A stretch of DNA of 64,000 nucleotides from Calditrichia bacterium. GTDB lineage: Bacteria > Calditrichota > Calditrichia > RBG-13-44-9 > J075. Shown piece after piece: positions 45,920 through 53,385 of the stretch. The notes beneath the pieces were generated by a model. The model searched no databases and was not told where the DNA came from. It saw nothing but the letters and a program-made list of their open reading frames with translations. The first letter of the stretch is position 1. Each line of letters starts with the position of its first letter. The DNA lies in contig JANQRS010000014.1 in NCBI GenBank assembly GCA_028284445.1, forward strand, positions 1 through 64,000, given 5' to 3'. The translations under genes and the position numbers were made by a program.

Positions 45920-47578
45920 TTGACGCAGTTGCGGGAAGATCAAGTCGTTGCACGCATCTGGAAACACGATCATACTGTCTGGAAAGACGATCCAACCGAA
46001 ATTACCAATCGCCTCGGCTGGCTGGATAGCCCCGAGGTGATGAAATCTGCCATCGCTGACATCGATGCCTTTGTCGATGATGCACGCGATGCCGGATTTA
46101 CCCACGTATTACTTCTTGGAATGGGTGGTTCCAGTCTGGCCCCGGAACTGTTCCGACTAACATTCGGGGTGGCAGGCGGCTATCTCGATCTCAGCGTTCT
46201 CGACAGCACCGATCCCGGATATGTTCTCGAGAAAGACCGCAGTCTTGATCCGGCAAAGACCCTCTATATTGTTGCCACCAAATCCGGCGGCACCGCTGAA
46301 ACACTCTCCTTCATGAAATATTTTTATCGGCGTACAGTTGCTACCGTTGGCAAGGAGAATGCCGGTCAACACTTTGTCGCTATTACAGATCCGGGGAGCA
46401 AGCTGGAATCGATGGCCGCTGAGTGGAATTTCCGCAAAACTTTCCTCAATGATCCCAATATTGGCGGGCGCTATTCGGCCCTGTCCTTTTTTGGTCTTGT
46501 GCCGGCAGCGCTGGTTGGCATCGACTTGAGTCGCTTGCTGGAGCAGGCCAACTGCATGGCGCTGAATGCCGGTCGAGATGGCACTGATGCGGCTGGCACC
46601 GATACATCCGCTTTCCTGGGCGCTGCGATGGGGGAATTGGCACTGGCCGGAAGAGACAAAGTTACCTTGATTACCTCACCGCCCCTGGCTTATTTCGGCG
46701 GCTGGGCAGAGCAGCTAATTGCAGAAAGCACTGGTAAAGAAGGCAAAGGTATTTTACCAGTTGATGGCGAAACAGTTTGCCCGCCCGACGCTTACGGAGA
46801 TGATAGATTCTTCGTATACCTGAAACTGAAGGGCGACGATACCTACGATGAAGCGTATCAAACCCTTATTGATGCCGGTCATCCCGGCATTACACTCCAG
46901 CTGAATACTCTTCATGATATTGGCGGTGAATTTCTGCGTTGGGAAATGGCGACAATTATCGCCAGTATCGCCTTGCGCATTAACCCATTTGACCAACCGA
47001 ACGTAGAATCAGCGAAAATTGTCGCTCGCGAAATGATTGCTGCCTTCCAGCAGTCGGGAAAACTGCCGGAACTGGACGCCGATTTTACTGAAAGCGGCAT
47101 AACCGTCTACTCAGATTTTGAAAAGCGCAACTTGGCAGATACTCTCGACGCCTTTTTTGAAGACGTAACGCTGGACGGCGCTGCATCCCGCAGCTACGTG
47201 GCAATCCAGGCTTATGTGCATCCAACTTCGGATGTAGCCGCTTCGCTGCAGAGCCTGCGCGATACCATTCAGAAAAAATTCAAAGTGGCGGTGACCGCCG
47301 GATTTGGTCCGCGTTTTCTCCATTCTACCGGACAGTTACACAAGGGCGACGGCGGCCATGGTCTCTTCTTACAATTGACGGCCGATATGCCGGAAGACGT
47401 GCCGATTCCAGATAATCCGGCAACCGACGATTCCTCAATTAGCTTTGGAATTCTCAAAGAGGCCCAGGCGCTGGGTGATCGTCAGGCGCTGCTGGATGTA
47501 AATCGTTTGTTTCTCAAATTGCATCTTGGCACTGATCAGACCGGGGCATTATCAAAAATTGAAAGTCTGTTGAGCTGA
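45920..47578 (+). CDS. pgi: Glucose-6-phosphate isomerase (normally fused to transaldolase)
   Basis: The first possible start that gives a near-complete domain is TTG at 45920 (552 residues), but the frame is open back to 45842 and the extra residues look like real linker sequence. No ATG occurs before the conserved region, and no good ribosome-binding site is present. Phosphosugar-binding (SIS) blocks are HVLLLGMGGSSLAPELFR and IVATKSGGTAETLSF. It interconverts glucose-6-phosphate and fructose-6-phosphate. It is followed 1 bp later by rpiA. The missing start favours expression as a frameshift fusion with tal. Confidence 0.85.
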   Translation: MTQLREDQVVARIWKHDHTVWKDDPTEITNRLGWLDSPEVMKSAIADIDAFVDDARDAGFTHVLLLGMGGSSLAPELFRLTFGVAGGYLDLSVLDSTDPGYVLEKDRSLDPAKTLYIVATKSGGTAETLSFMKYFYRRTVATVGKENAGQHFVAITDPGSKLESMAAEWNFRKTFLNDPNIGGRYSALSFFGLVPAALVGIDLSRLLEQANCMALNAGRDGTDAAGTDTSAFLGAAMGELALAGRDKVTLITSPPLAYFGGWAEQLIAESTGKEGKGILPVDGETVCPPDAYGDDRFFVYLKLKGDDTYDEAYQTLIDAGHPGITLQLNTLHDIGGEFLRWEMATIIASIALRINPFDQPNVESAKIVAREMIAAFQQSGKLPELDADFTESGITVYSDFEKRNLADTLDAFFEDVTLDGAASRSYVAIQAYVHPTSDVAASLQSLRDTIQKKFKVAVTAGFGPRFLHSTGQLHKGDGGHGLFLQLTADMPEDVPIPDNPATDDSSISFGILKEAQALGDRQALLDVNRLFLKLHLGTDQTGALSKIESLLS

Positions 47579-47579
47579 T

Positions 47580-48269
47580 ATGAATAATCAAGACGAGCTA
47601 AAAGCCGCGGCCGCCCATGCGGCCGTGGAAATGGTTGAATCGGGCATGGTCATCGGGCTTGGCACCGGGAGCACCGCCAATTATGCTACTCGCCGTATTG
47701 GGGAGTTGTATCGAACCGGCGCTTTGACGGATATCGTTGGCATTCCCAGCTCGATTCGTACAGAAGAATTGGCCCGGGAACTGCGGATTCCTTTGACGAC
47801 GTTCGATCAACATCCCAGGATTGATGTCACGATCGATGGTGCGGATGAAGTGGATCCGTCGCTCAACCTCATCAAGGGCGGGGGAGGCGCACTTTTGCGC
47901 GAGAAGGTTTTAGCGCAGGCAACTCACAAAAACCTGATCATTGTGGATGAAAGCAAGATGTCCGCCAGGCTTGGCCAGAAGTGGGCCATTCCCATCGAGG
48001 TAATTCCTTTCGCTGTCGACAGCGAAGAAATTTTTCTGAAGTCGATTGGCGGCAAACCGCTCCGTCGTGAAACGGATGACGGTAAGCCCTATCAAACAGA
48101 TCAGGGAAATTACATTCTTGATACGGATTTTGGCCCGATAGGAAATTTAGACGAACTTGCCGGTTACCTCAATGACCGGGCCGGGATTGTTGAACATGGT
48201 TTATTCCTTGGACTGGCTGCCGCAGTTATCGTTGCGCGCGAGTCCGGAATTGAGCGCATGGAACGCTAA
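47580..48269 (+). CDS. rpiA: Ribose-5-phosphate isomerase A
   Basis: A 229-residue enzyme interconverting ribose-5-phosphate and ribulose-5-phosphate. Blocks are GLGTGSTANYATRRIGE, GIPSSIRTEELA, DVTIDGADEVDPSLNLIKGG and KGGGGALLREKV. Its ATG follows the pgi stop by one base, so it is translationally coupled. The N-terminus is well defined. Confidence 0.96.
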   Translation: MNNQDELKAAAAHAAVEMVESGMVIGLGTGSTANYATRRIGELYRTGALTDIVGIPSSIRTEELARELRIPLTTFDQHPRIDVTIDGADEVDPSLNLIKGGGGALLREKVLAQATHKNLIIVDESKMSARLGQKWAIPIEVIPFAVDSEEIFLKSIGGKPLRRETDDGKPYQTDQGNYILDTDFGPIGNLDELAGYLNDRAGIVEHGLFLGLAAAVIVARESGIERMER

Positions 48270-48295
48270 ATTTTAAACACAAAGGTAGCAACTGT

Positions 48296-49834
48296 ATGGA
48301 AAGACCAGAAAATTGTATTATCACTATATTTGGTGCTTCCGGTGATCTCACCCGTCGCAAGCTGGTGCCGGGGTTGTTTAATCTCTATATGCGCAAAATG
48401 CTGCCGGAACGGTTTGCCGTTTTTGGCGTCAGTCGATCAGATTGGACTGATCAGGTGTTTCGCGATAGCATGGCTGAAGGCATCCGAACCTTCGCTGCCA
48501 AAGAGAATCGCGATAAGACCGATGATATCAACGAGTTTATTCATCACCTCTACTACCATTCTGTTGGCACCAGCGGCACAGGTAGTTACGAGCCGATTAA
48601 GGCGCATCTGCGGGAACTGGATGACCAGTATCGCGCAGCTGGTAATTACGTGTATTATTTGTCGACGCCGCCGAGCGCCTTCGGGCCAATTACTCGCAGT
48701 CTTGCTGAAGTCGGTTTGAACACTGAAACAGAAGAGAGCGGCTGGCGCCGCTTGATCGTCGAAAAGCCCTTTGGATACGACCTGGAATCTGCCCGTAAGC
48801 TAAACGCCGTACTGCATGAAACCTTCCAGGAAGAGCAGATTTATCGCATTGATCATTATCTGGGCAAGGAGACCGTTCAGAATATGCTGGTGTTTCGTTT
48901 CGCCAACGGTATTTTTGAGCCGCTTTGGAATCGCAACTACGTGGAGCGCGTTGAAATTACTTCTGCGGAAAGTATCGGCGTTGGCAGCCGTGGTGGCTAC
49001 TACGACGGTTCCGGCGCGCTTCGTGACATGTTTCAGAACCATCTCTTACAAGTCATCGGCATGGTCGGTATGGAGTCCCCAAGCTCCTTTAGCGCAACTT
49101 CCGTGCGAAACGAGACCGTGAAGGTGTTCAAATCCCTGCGTCGCTACAACCCGGAAGATGTTGCTACCAACGTGGTTCGCGGTCAGTATACTGCATCCAC
49201 TGTTCGCGGTGAACCCGTCAGGGGGTATCGCCAGGAAGAAGGCGTGCCAGATGATTCCATGACCGAAACCTATGTTGGGCTGAAGTTCTACCTGGATAAT
49301 TGGCGTTGGGCAAAGGTGCCGTTTTACGTGCGAACCGGTAAGCGCTTACCAACGCGGGTAACAGAGGTTGTTATCGACTTCAAGAAAACCCCACATCGCT
49401 TATTTGGGGCGCAGAAGAAGGGCATCTATGATCCAAACAAATTGATTATCCGTATTCAGCCGGATGAAGGGATTCTGATGAAGTTTAATATGAAGCTTCC
49501 CGGCGGCGGATTCCAGATCAAGACAGTCAATATGGATTTCCACTATTCAGATTTGTCGGATGTGTATGTGCCGCAGGCCTATGAGCGCTTGTTGCTCGAC
49601 TGTATGCTGGGCGATGCCACGCTTTATGCGCGTGGTGATGCGGTCGAGGCATGCTGGGACTTCGTGAAGCCGATTCAGGACGCCTGGGCAAATGACAAAA
49701 GCATGAAGATGTTTGGATATCCTGCAGGCACCTGGGGCCCGAAAGAAGCCACGGACCTCATTGAAGGCCCCGATCAAGATTGGCGCTTCCCTTGTAAGAA
49801 CCTGGCCTCGGATGGAGAATATTGTGAATTATAA
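48296..49834 (+). CDS. zwf: Glucose-6-phosphate 1-dehydrogenase
   Basis: A 512-residue enzyme that oxidises glucose-6-phosphate to 6-phosphogluconolactone with NADP. The cofactor motif is FGASGDLTRRKL near the N-terminus and the catalytic block is YRIDHYLGKETVQN. It is 26 bp downstream of rpiA, and its 3' end overlaps the start of pgl. Length is normal. Confidence 0.97.
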   Translation: MERPENCIITIFGASGDLTRRKLVPGLFNLYMRKMLPERFAVFGVSRSDWTDQVFRDSMAEGIRTFAAKENRDKTDDINEFIHHLYYHSVGTSGTGSYEPIKAHLRELDDQYRAAGNYVYYLSTPPSAFGPITRSLAEVGLNTETEESGWRRLIVEKPFGYDLESARKLNAVLHETFQEEQIYRIDHYLGKETVQNMLVFRFANGIFEPLWNRNYVERVEITSAESIGVGSRGGYYDGSGALRDMFQNHLLQVIGMVGMESPSSFSATSVRNETVKVFKSLRRYNPEDVATNVVRGQYTASTVRGEPVRGYRQEEGVPDDSMTETYVGLKFYLDNWRWAKVPFYVRTGKRLPTRVTEVVIDFKKTPHRLFGAQKKGIYDPNKLIIRIQPDEGILMKFNMKLPGGGFQIKTVNMDFHYSDLSDVYVPQAYERLLLDCMLGDATLYARGDAVEACWDFVKPIQDAWANDKSMKMFGYPAGTWGPKEATDLIEGPDQDWRFPCKNLASDGEYCEL

Positions 49835-50582
49835 ATCGACTTTCCCCGACGTGAGAATATTTCCGACGCCTTCTGCCGTTGCGGAGGCCGTTGCTGAAGA
49901 GCTGATGGAAGCCCTGAAGAGCGCAGCTGCGAAGAACAGACCTTTACATATTGCTCTGTCCGGCGGTAGTACACCAAAATTGTTGTTCGATGTGCTTGCG
50001 GAGCGCACCGGGGGTGATGCGCATATTTGGGATTTCGCCCGGCTTTATTGGGGAGATGAACGCTGCGTGCCGCCGGACGATAGTGACAGTAACTATCGGA
50101 TGACGCGCGAACACCTCTTTGATCAGGTCAACATTGTTCCGGAAAATATTTTTCGGGTATTGGGCGAAGCTGATCCGCAGGAAGAAGCGCTTCGTTATGG
50201 TCAAGTGTTGACAGAGCAACTGCCGAAAGCAACCAACGGCTTCCCGCGTTTTGACTGGATTTTTCTCGGCATGGGTGGCGATGGCCACACTGCTTCGCTG
50301 TTTCCTAACACCGAGCCGGTAAAGGAAAACAAAGCAGTTTGCGTTGTTGCCGAACATCCGGATTCCGGACAGAAAAGGGTCTCACTAACCCTACCGGTAT
50401 TAAATGCTGCAGTCCGGGTAACATTCCTTGTGACTGGTGCATCCAAAACAGAGAAGATCGACGAGATCTTTAATGAACGTGATGCGTATCAGCAGTATCC
50501 GGCGGCGATGGTGCAACCGGACGATGGGCGGCTGGAGTGGATGCTCGATGAAGCAGCCGGCGCGCCGATTGGCTGGAAATAA
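49824..50582 (+). CDS. pgl: 6-phosphogluconolactonase
   Basis: A 252-residue DevB-type lactonase that hydrolyses 6-phosphogluconolactone. Blocks are HIALSGGSTPKLLFDVLA, WGDERCVPPDDSDSNYRM and FLGMGGDGHTASLFP. The frame is open from 49713 inside zwf. I chose GTG at 49824 because GGAG lies six bases upstream; ATG at 49812 is the alternative. Either way it overlaps the zwf end and is coupled to it. Confidence 0.94.
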   Translation: MNYKSTFPDVRIFPTPSAVAEAVAEELMEALKSAAAKNRPLHIALSGGSTPKLLFDVLAERTGGDAHIWDFARLYWGDERCVPPDDSDSNYRMTREHLFDQVNIVPENIFRVLGEADPQEEALRYGQVLTEQLPKATNGFPRFDWIFLGMGGDGHTASLFPNTEPVKENKAVCVVAEHPDSGQKRVSLTLPVLNAAVRVTFLVTGASKTEKIDEIFNERDAYQQYPAAMVQPDDGRLEWMLDEAAGAPIGWK

Positions 50583-50596
50583 ATAGGAGACATCTC

Positions 50597-51517
50597 ATGT
50601 TGAGTAAAACAGTCACATTTGGTCTTTTATTGGCCCTGGTTTTAGGGGGCGTCATTTACTACCAGTCCGAAGCTGAGGCTGTTGCTGCGGTAAAGAGCAG
50701 TGTATCTGATAAAGAGTTTAGCGGATTTTGGTATCAGGGACAGGCAGAACTGACTCGCTACGAATTGAAACAGGAGCGCTACGGTGAAGTGCACCAGGGG
50801 GATGCGGTCCTGATTTTTGTGACGGAAGATTTTCTGGACGACAAACAGGTCAAATACGAATTTGGCCCTCGCGGCGAAAACGTCAAGTCCATTCTGAAGC
50901 TCAATGCCACCAGAAAGTTTTTTACCGGAGTCTATCCCTATTCCATCATGACCTCGGTCTTTACCCCGGTCGAAGCTGGGAAGGGGACTTATAAGGTGGC
51001 AACCTCATCACAGGAGTGGTGCGGGCATACCTTCATGCAACTCAATCAGCGCCAGGATGGCATCGATGGCCGCTTCTACTCATATTTTCAGGCAGAGGGT
51101 GACCAGCAGTTTAAATTGCCCAATGCCTTAATGGAAGACGAGATTTGGACAAAGCTTCGCCTCGATCCGGCGGCTTTGCCGACTGGCTCAATTGAACTGG
51201 TCCCGGCTTTGCACTACCTGCGGCTCCGTCATAAAGATGCCGGTGTGCTAAAAGCCAATGCCGAATTGCGCACGCTACGTGATGCAGCAATTTCATCGAA
51301 AGAGCTGATCGAATACAGTGTGCGATATAAGGACATCAGCCGCAGCCTGAAAATCGTTGCTGAAAACGAATTCCCCTTCACCATTCTTGGCTGGGAAGAA
51401 GTGTCGTCCAACAGCGGATTGATCACACGCGCCGCCAAAACCAACTCACTAATGCTCGACTACTGGAGCCGGCACTCCGTGTCTGACTCGACCTACAGAA
51501 CGCAGCTGGGACTCTAA
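50597..51517 (+). CDS. Secreted protein of unknown function (Bacteroidota family often labelled Maf)
   Basis: A 306-residue protein with a signal peptide or anchor (residues 6-26). Blocks GFWYQGQAELTRYELKQERYGE, AVLIFVTEDFLDDKQVK, YPYSIMTSVFTPV and SSQEWCGHTFMQLNQR match a family common in Bacteroidota that databases often call septum formation inhibitor Maf; it has no resemblance to the Maf nucleotide pyrophosphatases, so I consider the name wrong. It follows pgl by 14 bp and may belong to the pentose-phosphate operon. Confidence 0.75.
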   Translation: MLSKTVTFGLLLALVLGGVIYYQSEAEAVAAVKSSVSDKEFSGFWYQGQAELTRYELKQERYGEVHQGDAVLIFVTEDFLDDKQVKYEFGPRGENVKSILKLNATRKFFTGVYPYSIMTSVFTPVEAGKGTYKVATSSQEWCGHTFMQLNQRQDGIDGRFYSYFQAEGDQQFKLPNALMEDEIWTKLRLDPAALPTGSIELVPALHYLRLRHKDAGVLKANAELRTLRDAAISSKELIEYSVRYKDISRSLKIVAENEFPFTILGWEEVSSNSGLITRAAKTNSLMLDYWSRHSVSDSTYRTQLGL

Positions 51518-51855
51518 TCATTGAAGCAATGAAACATTGAAGCATTAAAACTTTTGTCTCGTGCCGCGGCTCTGCCGCGCATGGGATCAACAACGGAATG
51601 AATAATGACAAATGTCTAATGAAAAATACGGTATTCGTTGATCCAACTAAGTGAGAGCGCTTAAGTTTGTTGATTTGTTGATATATCATTCCGACAACCG
51701 CGGTCTTAATCTTCGTTTTTCAATTCCCCAATCTCCAATCTCCATTCCCGATTCCCCTTGCGTCCCAGTCCATCCTTGTTTACATTTGTGGCTATCAAAT
51801 TTGGATTATTGGAAAGACTTGGAACGCCCGCTGATTGCCGGCTTTGGAATGGCTT
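51518..51855. other. Intergenic region, 338 bp, with degenerate repeats
   Basis: No gene is supported. It contains an ATTGAAGCAATGAAACATTG-type degenerate repeat at 51521-51550 (a relative lies at 60969-60995), an AATGACAAATG-type repeat near 51603, and short complementary segments GGATCAAC (51585-51592) and GTTGATCC (about 51639-51646). The miaB promoter should lie in its second half. Confidence 0.45.
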
Positions 51856-53187
51856 ATGAAGAAAGTATTTATCGAAACCTATGGCTGTCAGATGAACGTC
51901 TACGATACCGATATCGTTAAGAGCGTTCTTGGCAGCAATGGATATGAGTTGACCGAATCGACAGATGACGCTGACATCGTTCTATTGAATACCTGTTCAG
52001 TGCGCGAAAATGCCAACCGCAAGGTGCATAATCGCATTCACAATATCCGGCATCAAAACAAAAAGCGCGACGATCTGAAGATCGGAATTCTCGGCTGTAT
52101 GGCCACAAATTTTCGCAAGCAGCTCCTGAAAGACCCGAAGCTGCCGATCGATTTTATTGCCGGACCTGATAGCTATAAGCGTTTGCCGCAGCTAATCGAA
52201 GAAGTCAATGGCTCGGTCGATACCGAGAACAACTTTGACGTTACCCTTTCCGAATTTGAGACTTATTCGGATATCTACCCAAGTCAAACCGGCGGCATTA
52301 ATGCCTGGATTGCCGTCATGCGTGGCTGTGACAACTTCTGCACATTTTGCGTGGTGCCGTATACCCGTGGTCGTGAGCGGAGCCGTTCGCCGCAGAATGT
52401 AGTGGACGAAGCGAAGCGCCTGGCAGACAAAGGCTATCGTCAAATAACTCTGCTTGGACAGAACGTGAATTCTTACAATCACGAAGGGGCAACATTTGCT
52501 GAGTTACTCGATAAAGTAAGCGAAGTCAGTGGCATCGAACGAATCCGCTTTACCTCGCCGCATCCGAAAGATTTTCCCCGACCGCTCTTAAAGCTGATTT
52601 CCGATAATCCAAAGGTTTGCAAGCAGATCCATCTTCCGCTACAAGCTGGCAATACCAGAGTATTGGAAATGATGAATCGCACCTACAGCAAGCAAGAATA
52701 TCTCGACCTGGTCGACGAGATTCGCGAGCTCTATCCGAATATGGCTTTATCGACAGACATTATTGTTGGCTTCCCGACCGAAAGCGATGCGGAATTTGAG
52801 GAGACGGTTGAGGTCATGGAGAAGGTCGAATACGATTCTGCCTTTATCTTCAAATATTCTGAACGTCCGCAGACCATTGCCAAGCGCAAGTTCCCTGATG
52901 ATGTGCCGGAACCGGTCAAGACGGAACGGATTGTTCGCCTGAACAAAATCCAGAAACAACATTCCTACCAAAAGAACCTCGCCCATGTTGGTGAAGTCCA
53001 GGAAATCCTCCTTGAACAAGATACCACCAAGCGTTCCGATCAGGAATGCCAGGGCCGTAATGATGCCAATAAAATTGTGATTCTCCCCAAAGGCGACTAC
53101 CACAAAGGACAGTTCGTGATGGCGGAAATCACTGACGCATCGCCACATACCTTGCGTGGCAAGGTGGTTGAAGTACTGCAGAAGTAG
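51856..53187 (+). CDS. miaB: tRNA-2-methylthio-N6-dimethylallyladenosine synthase
   Basis: A radical-SAM methylthiotransferase (443 residues from ATG 51856) that adds a methylthio group to i6A37 of tRNAs. The UPF0004 domain has three cysteines in ETYGCQMN (C11), NTCSVREN and ILGCMA for one 4Fe-4S cluster; the SAM cluster is RGCDNFCTFCVVPYTRG. A TRAM domain forms the last 70 residues. The TTG at 51835 would extend it by seven residues, but the family begins at MKKVFIETYG. It stands alone on the plus strand. Confidence 0.95.
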   Translation: MKKVFIETYGCQMNVYDTDIVKSVLGSNGYELTESTDDADIVLLNTCSVRENANRKVHNRIHNIRHQNKKRDDLKIGILGCMATNFRKQLLKDPKLPIDFIAGPDSYKRLPQLIEEVNGSVDTENNFDVTLSEFETYSDIYPSQTGGINAWIAVMRGCDNFCTFCVVPYTRGRERSRSPQNVVDEAKRLADKGYRQITLLGQNVNSYNHEGATFAELLDKVSEVSGIERIRFTSPHPKDFPRPLLKLISDNPKVCKQIHLPLQAGNTRVLEMMNRTYSKQEYLDLVDEIRELYPNMALSTDIIVGFPTESDAEFEETVEVMEKVEYDSAFIFKYSERPQTIAKRKFPDDVPEPVKTERIVRLNKIQKQHSYQKNLAHVGEVQEILLEQDTTKRSDQECQGRNDANKIVILPKGDYHKGQFVMAEITDASPHTLRGKVVEVLQK

Positions 53188-53332
53188 TAAGCAGTGGCAC
53201 CTGGCAGTAGCAGGGAAGAAATTGTACCTATAGTCACCGATATCCCAAAATTTAGCGGTCAGATTGCGAATAGTAAGTGAGTAATTGTCGTTAAGCATTT
53301 ACACTGGGTTAATATCAGCACAAATTCCTAGT

Positions 53333-53374
53333 AGCATCAAGCATCAAGCATCAAGCATCAAGCATCAAGCATAA
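53333..53374. repeat. Heptamer tandem array, unit AGCATCA (short)
   Basis: Five perfect copies of AGCATCA (53333-53367) and one imperfect copy end 11 bp upstream of the ATG of the secreted propeller gene. The same heptamer, in the same orientation, forms a longer array 114 bp after that gene's stop. Confidence 0.95.
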
Positions 53375-53385
53375 ACGGAGAGGGT

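Noticed and set aside
50597..51517. Maf nucleotide pyrophosphatase annotation
   Set aside because: The protein is exported and lacks Maf motifs; the label appears to be a propagated misnomer.
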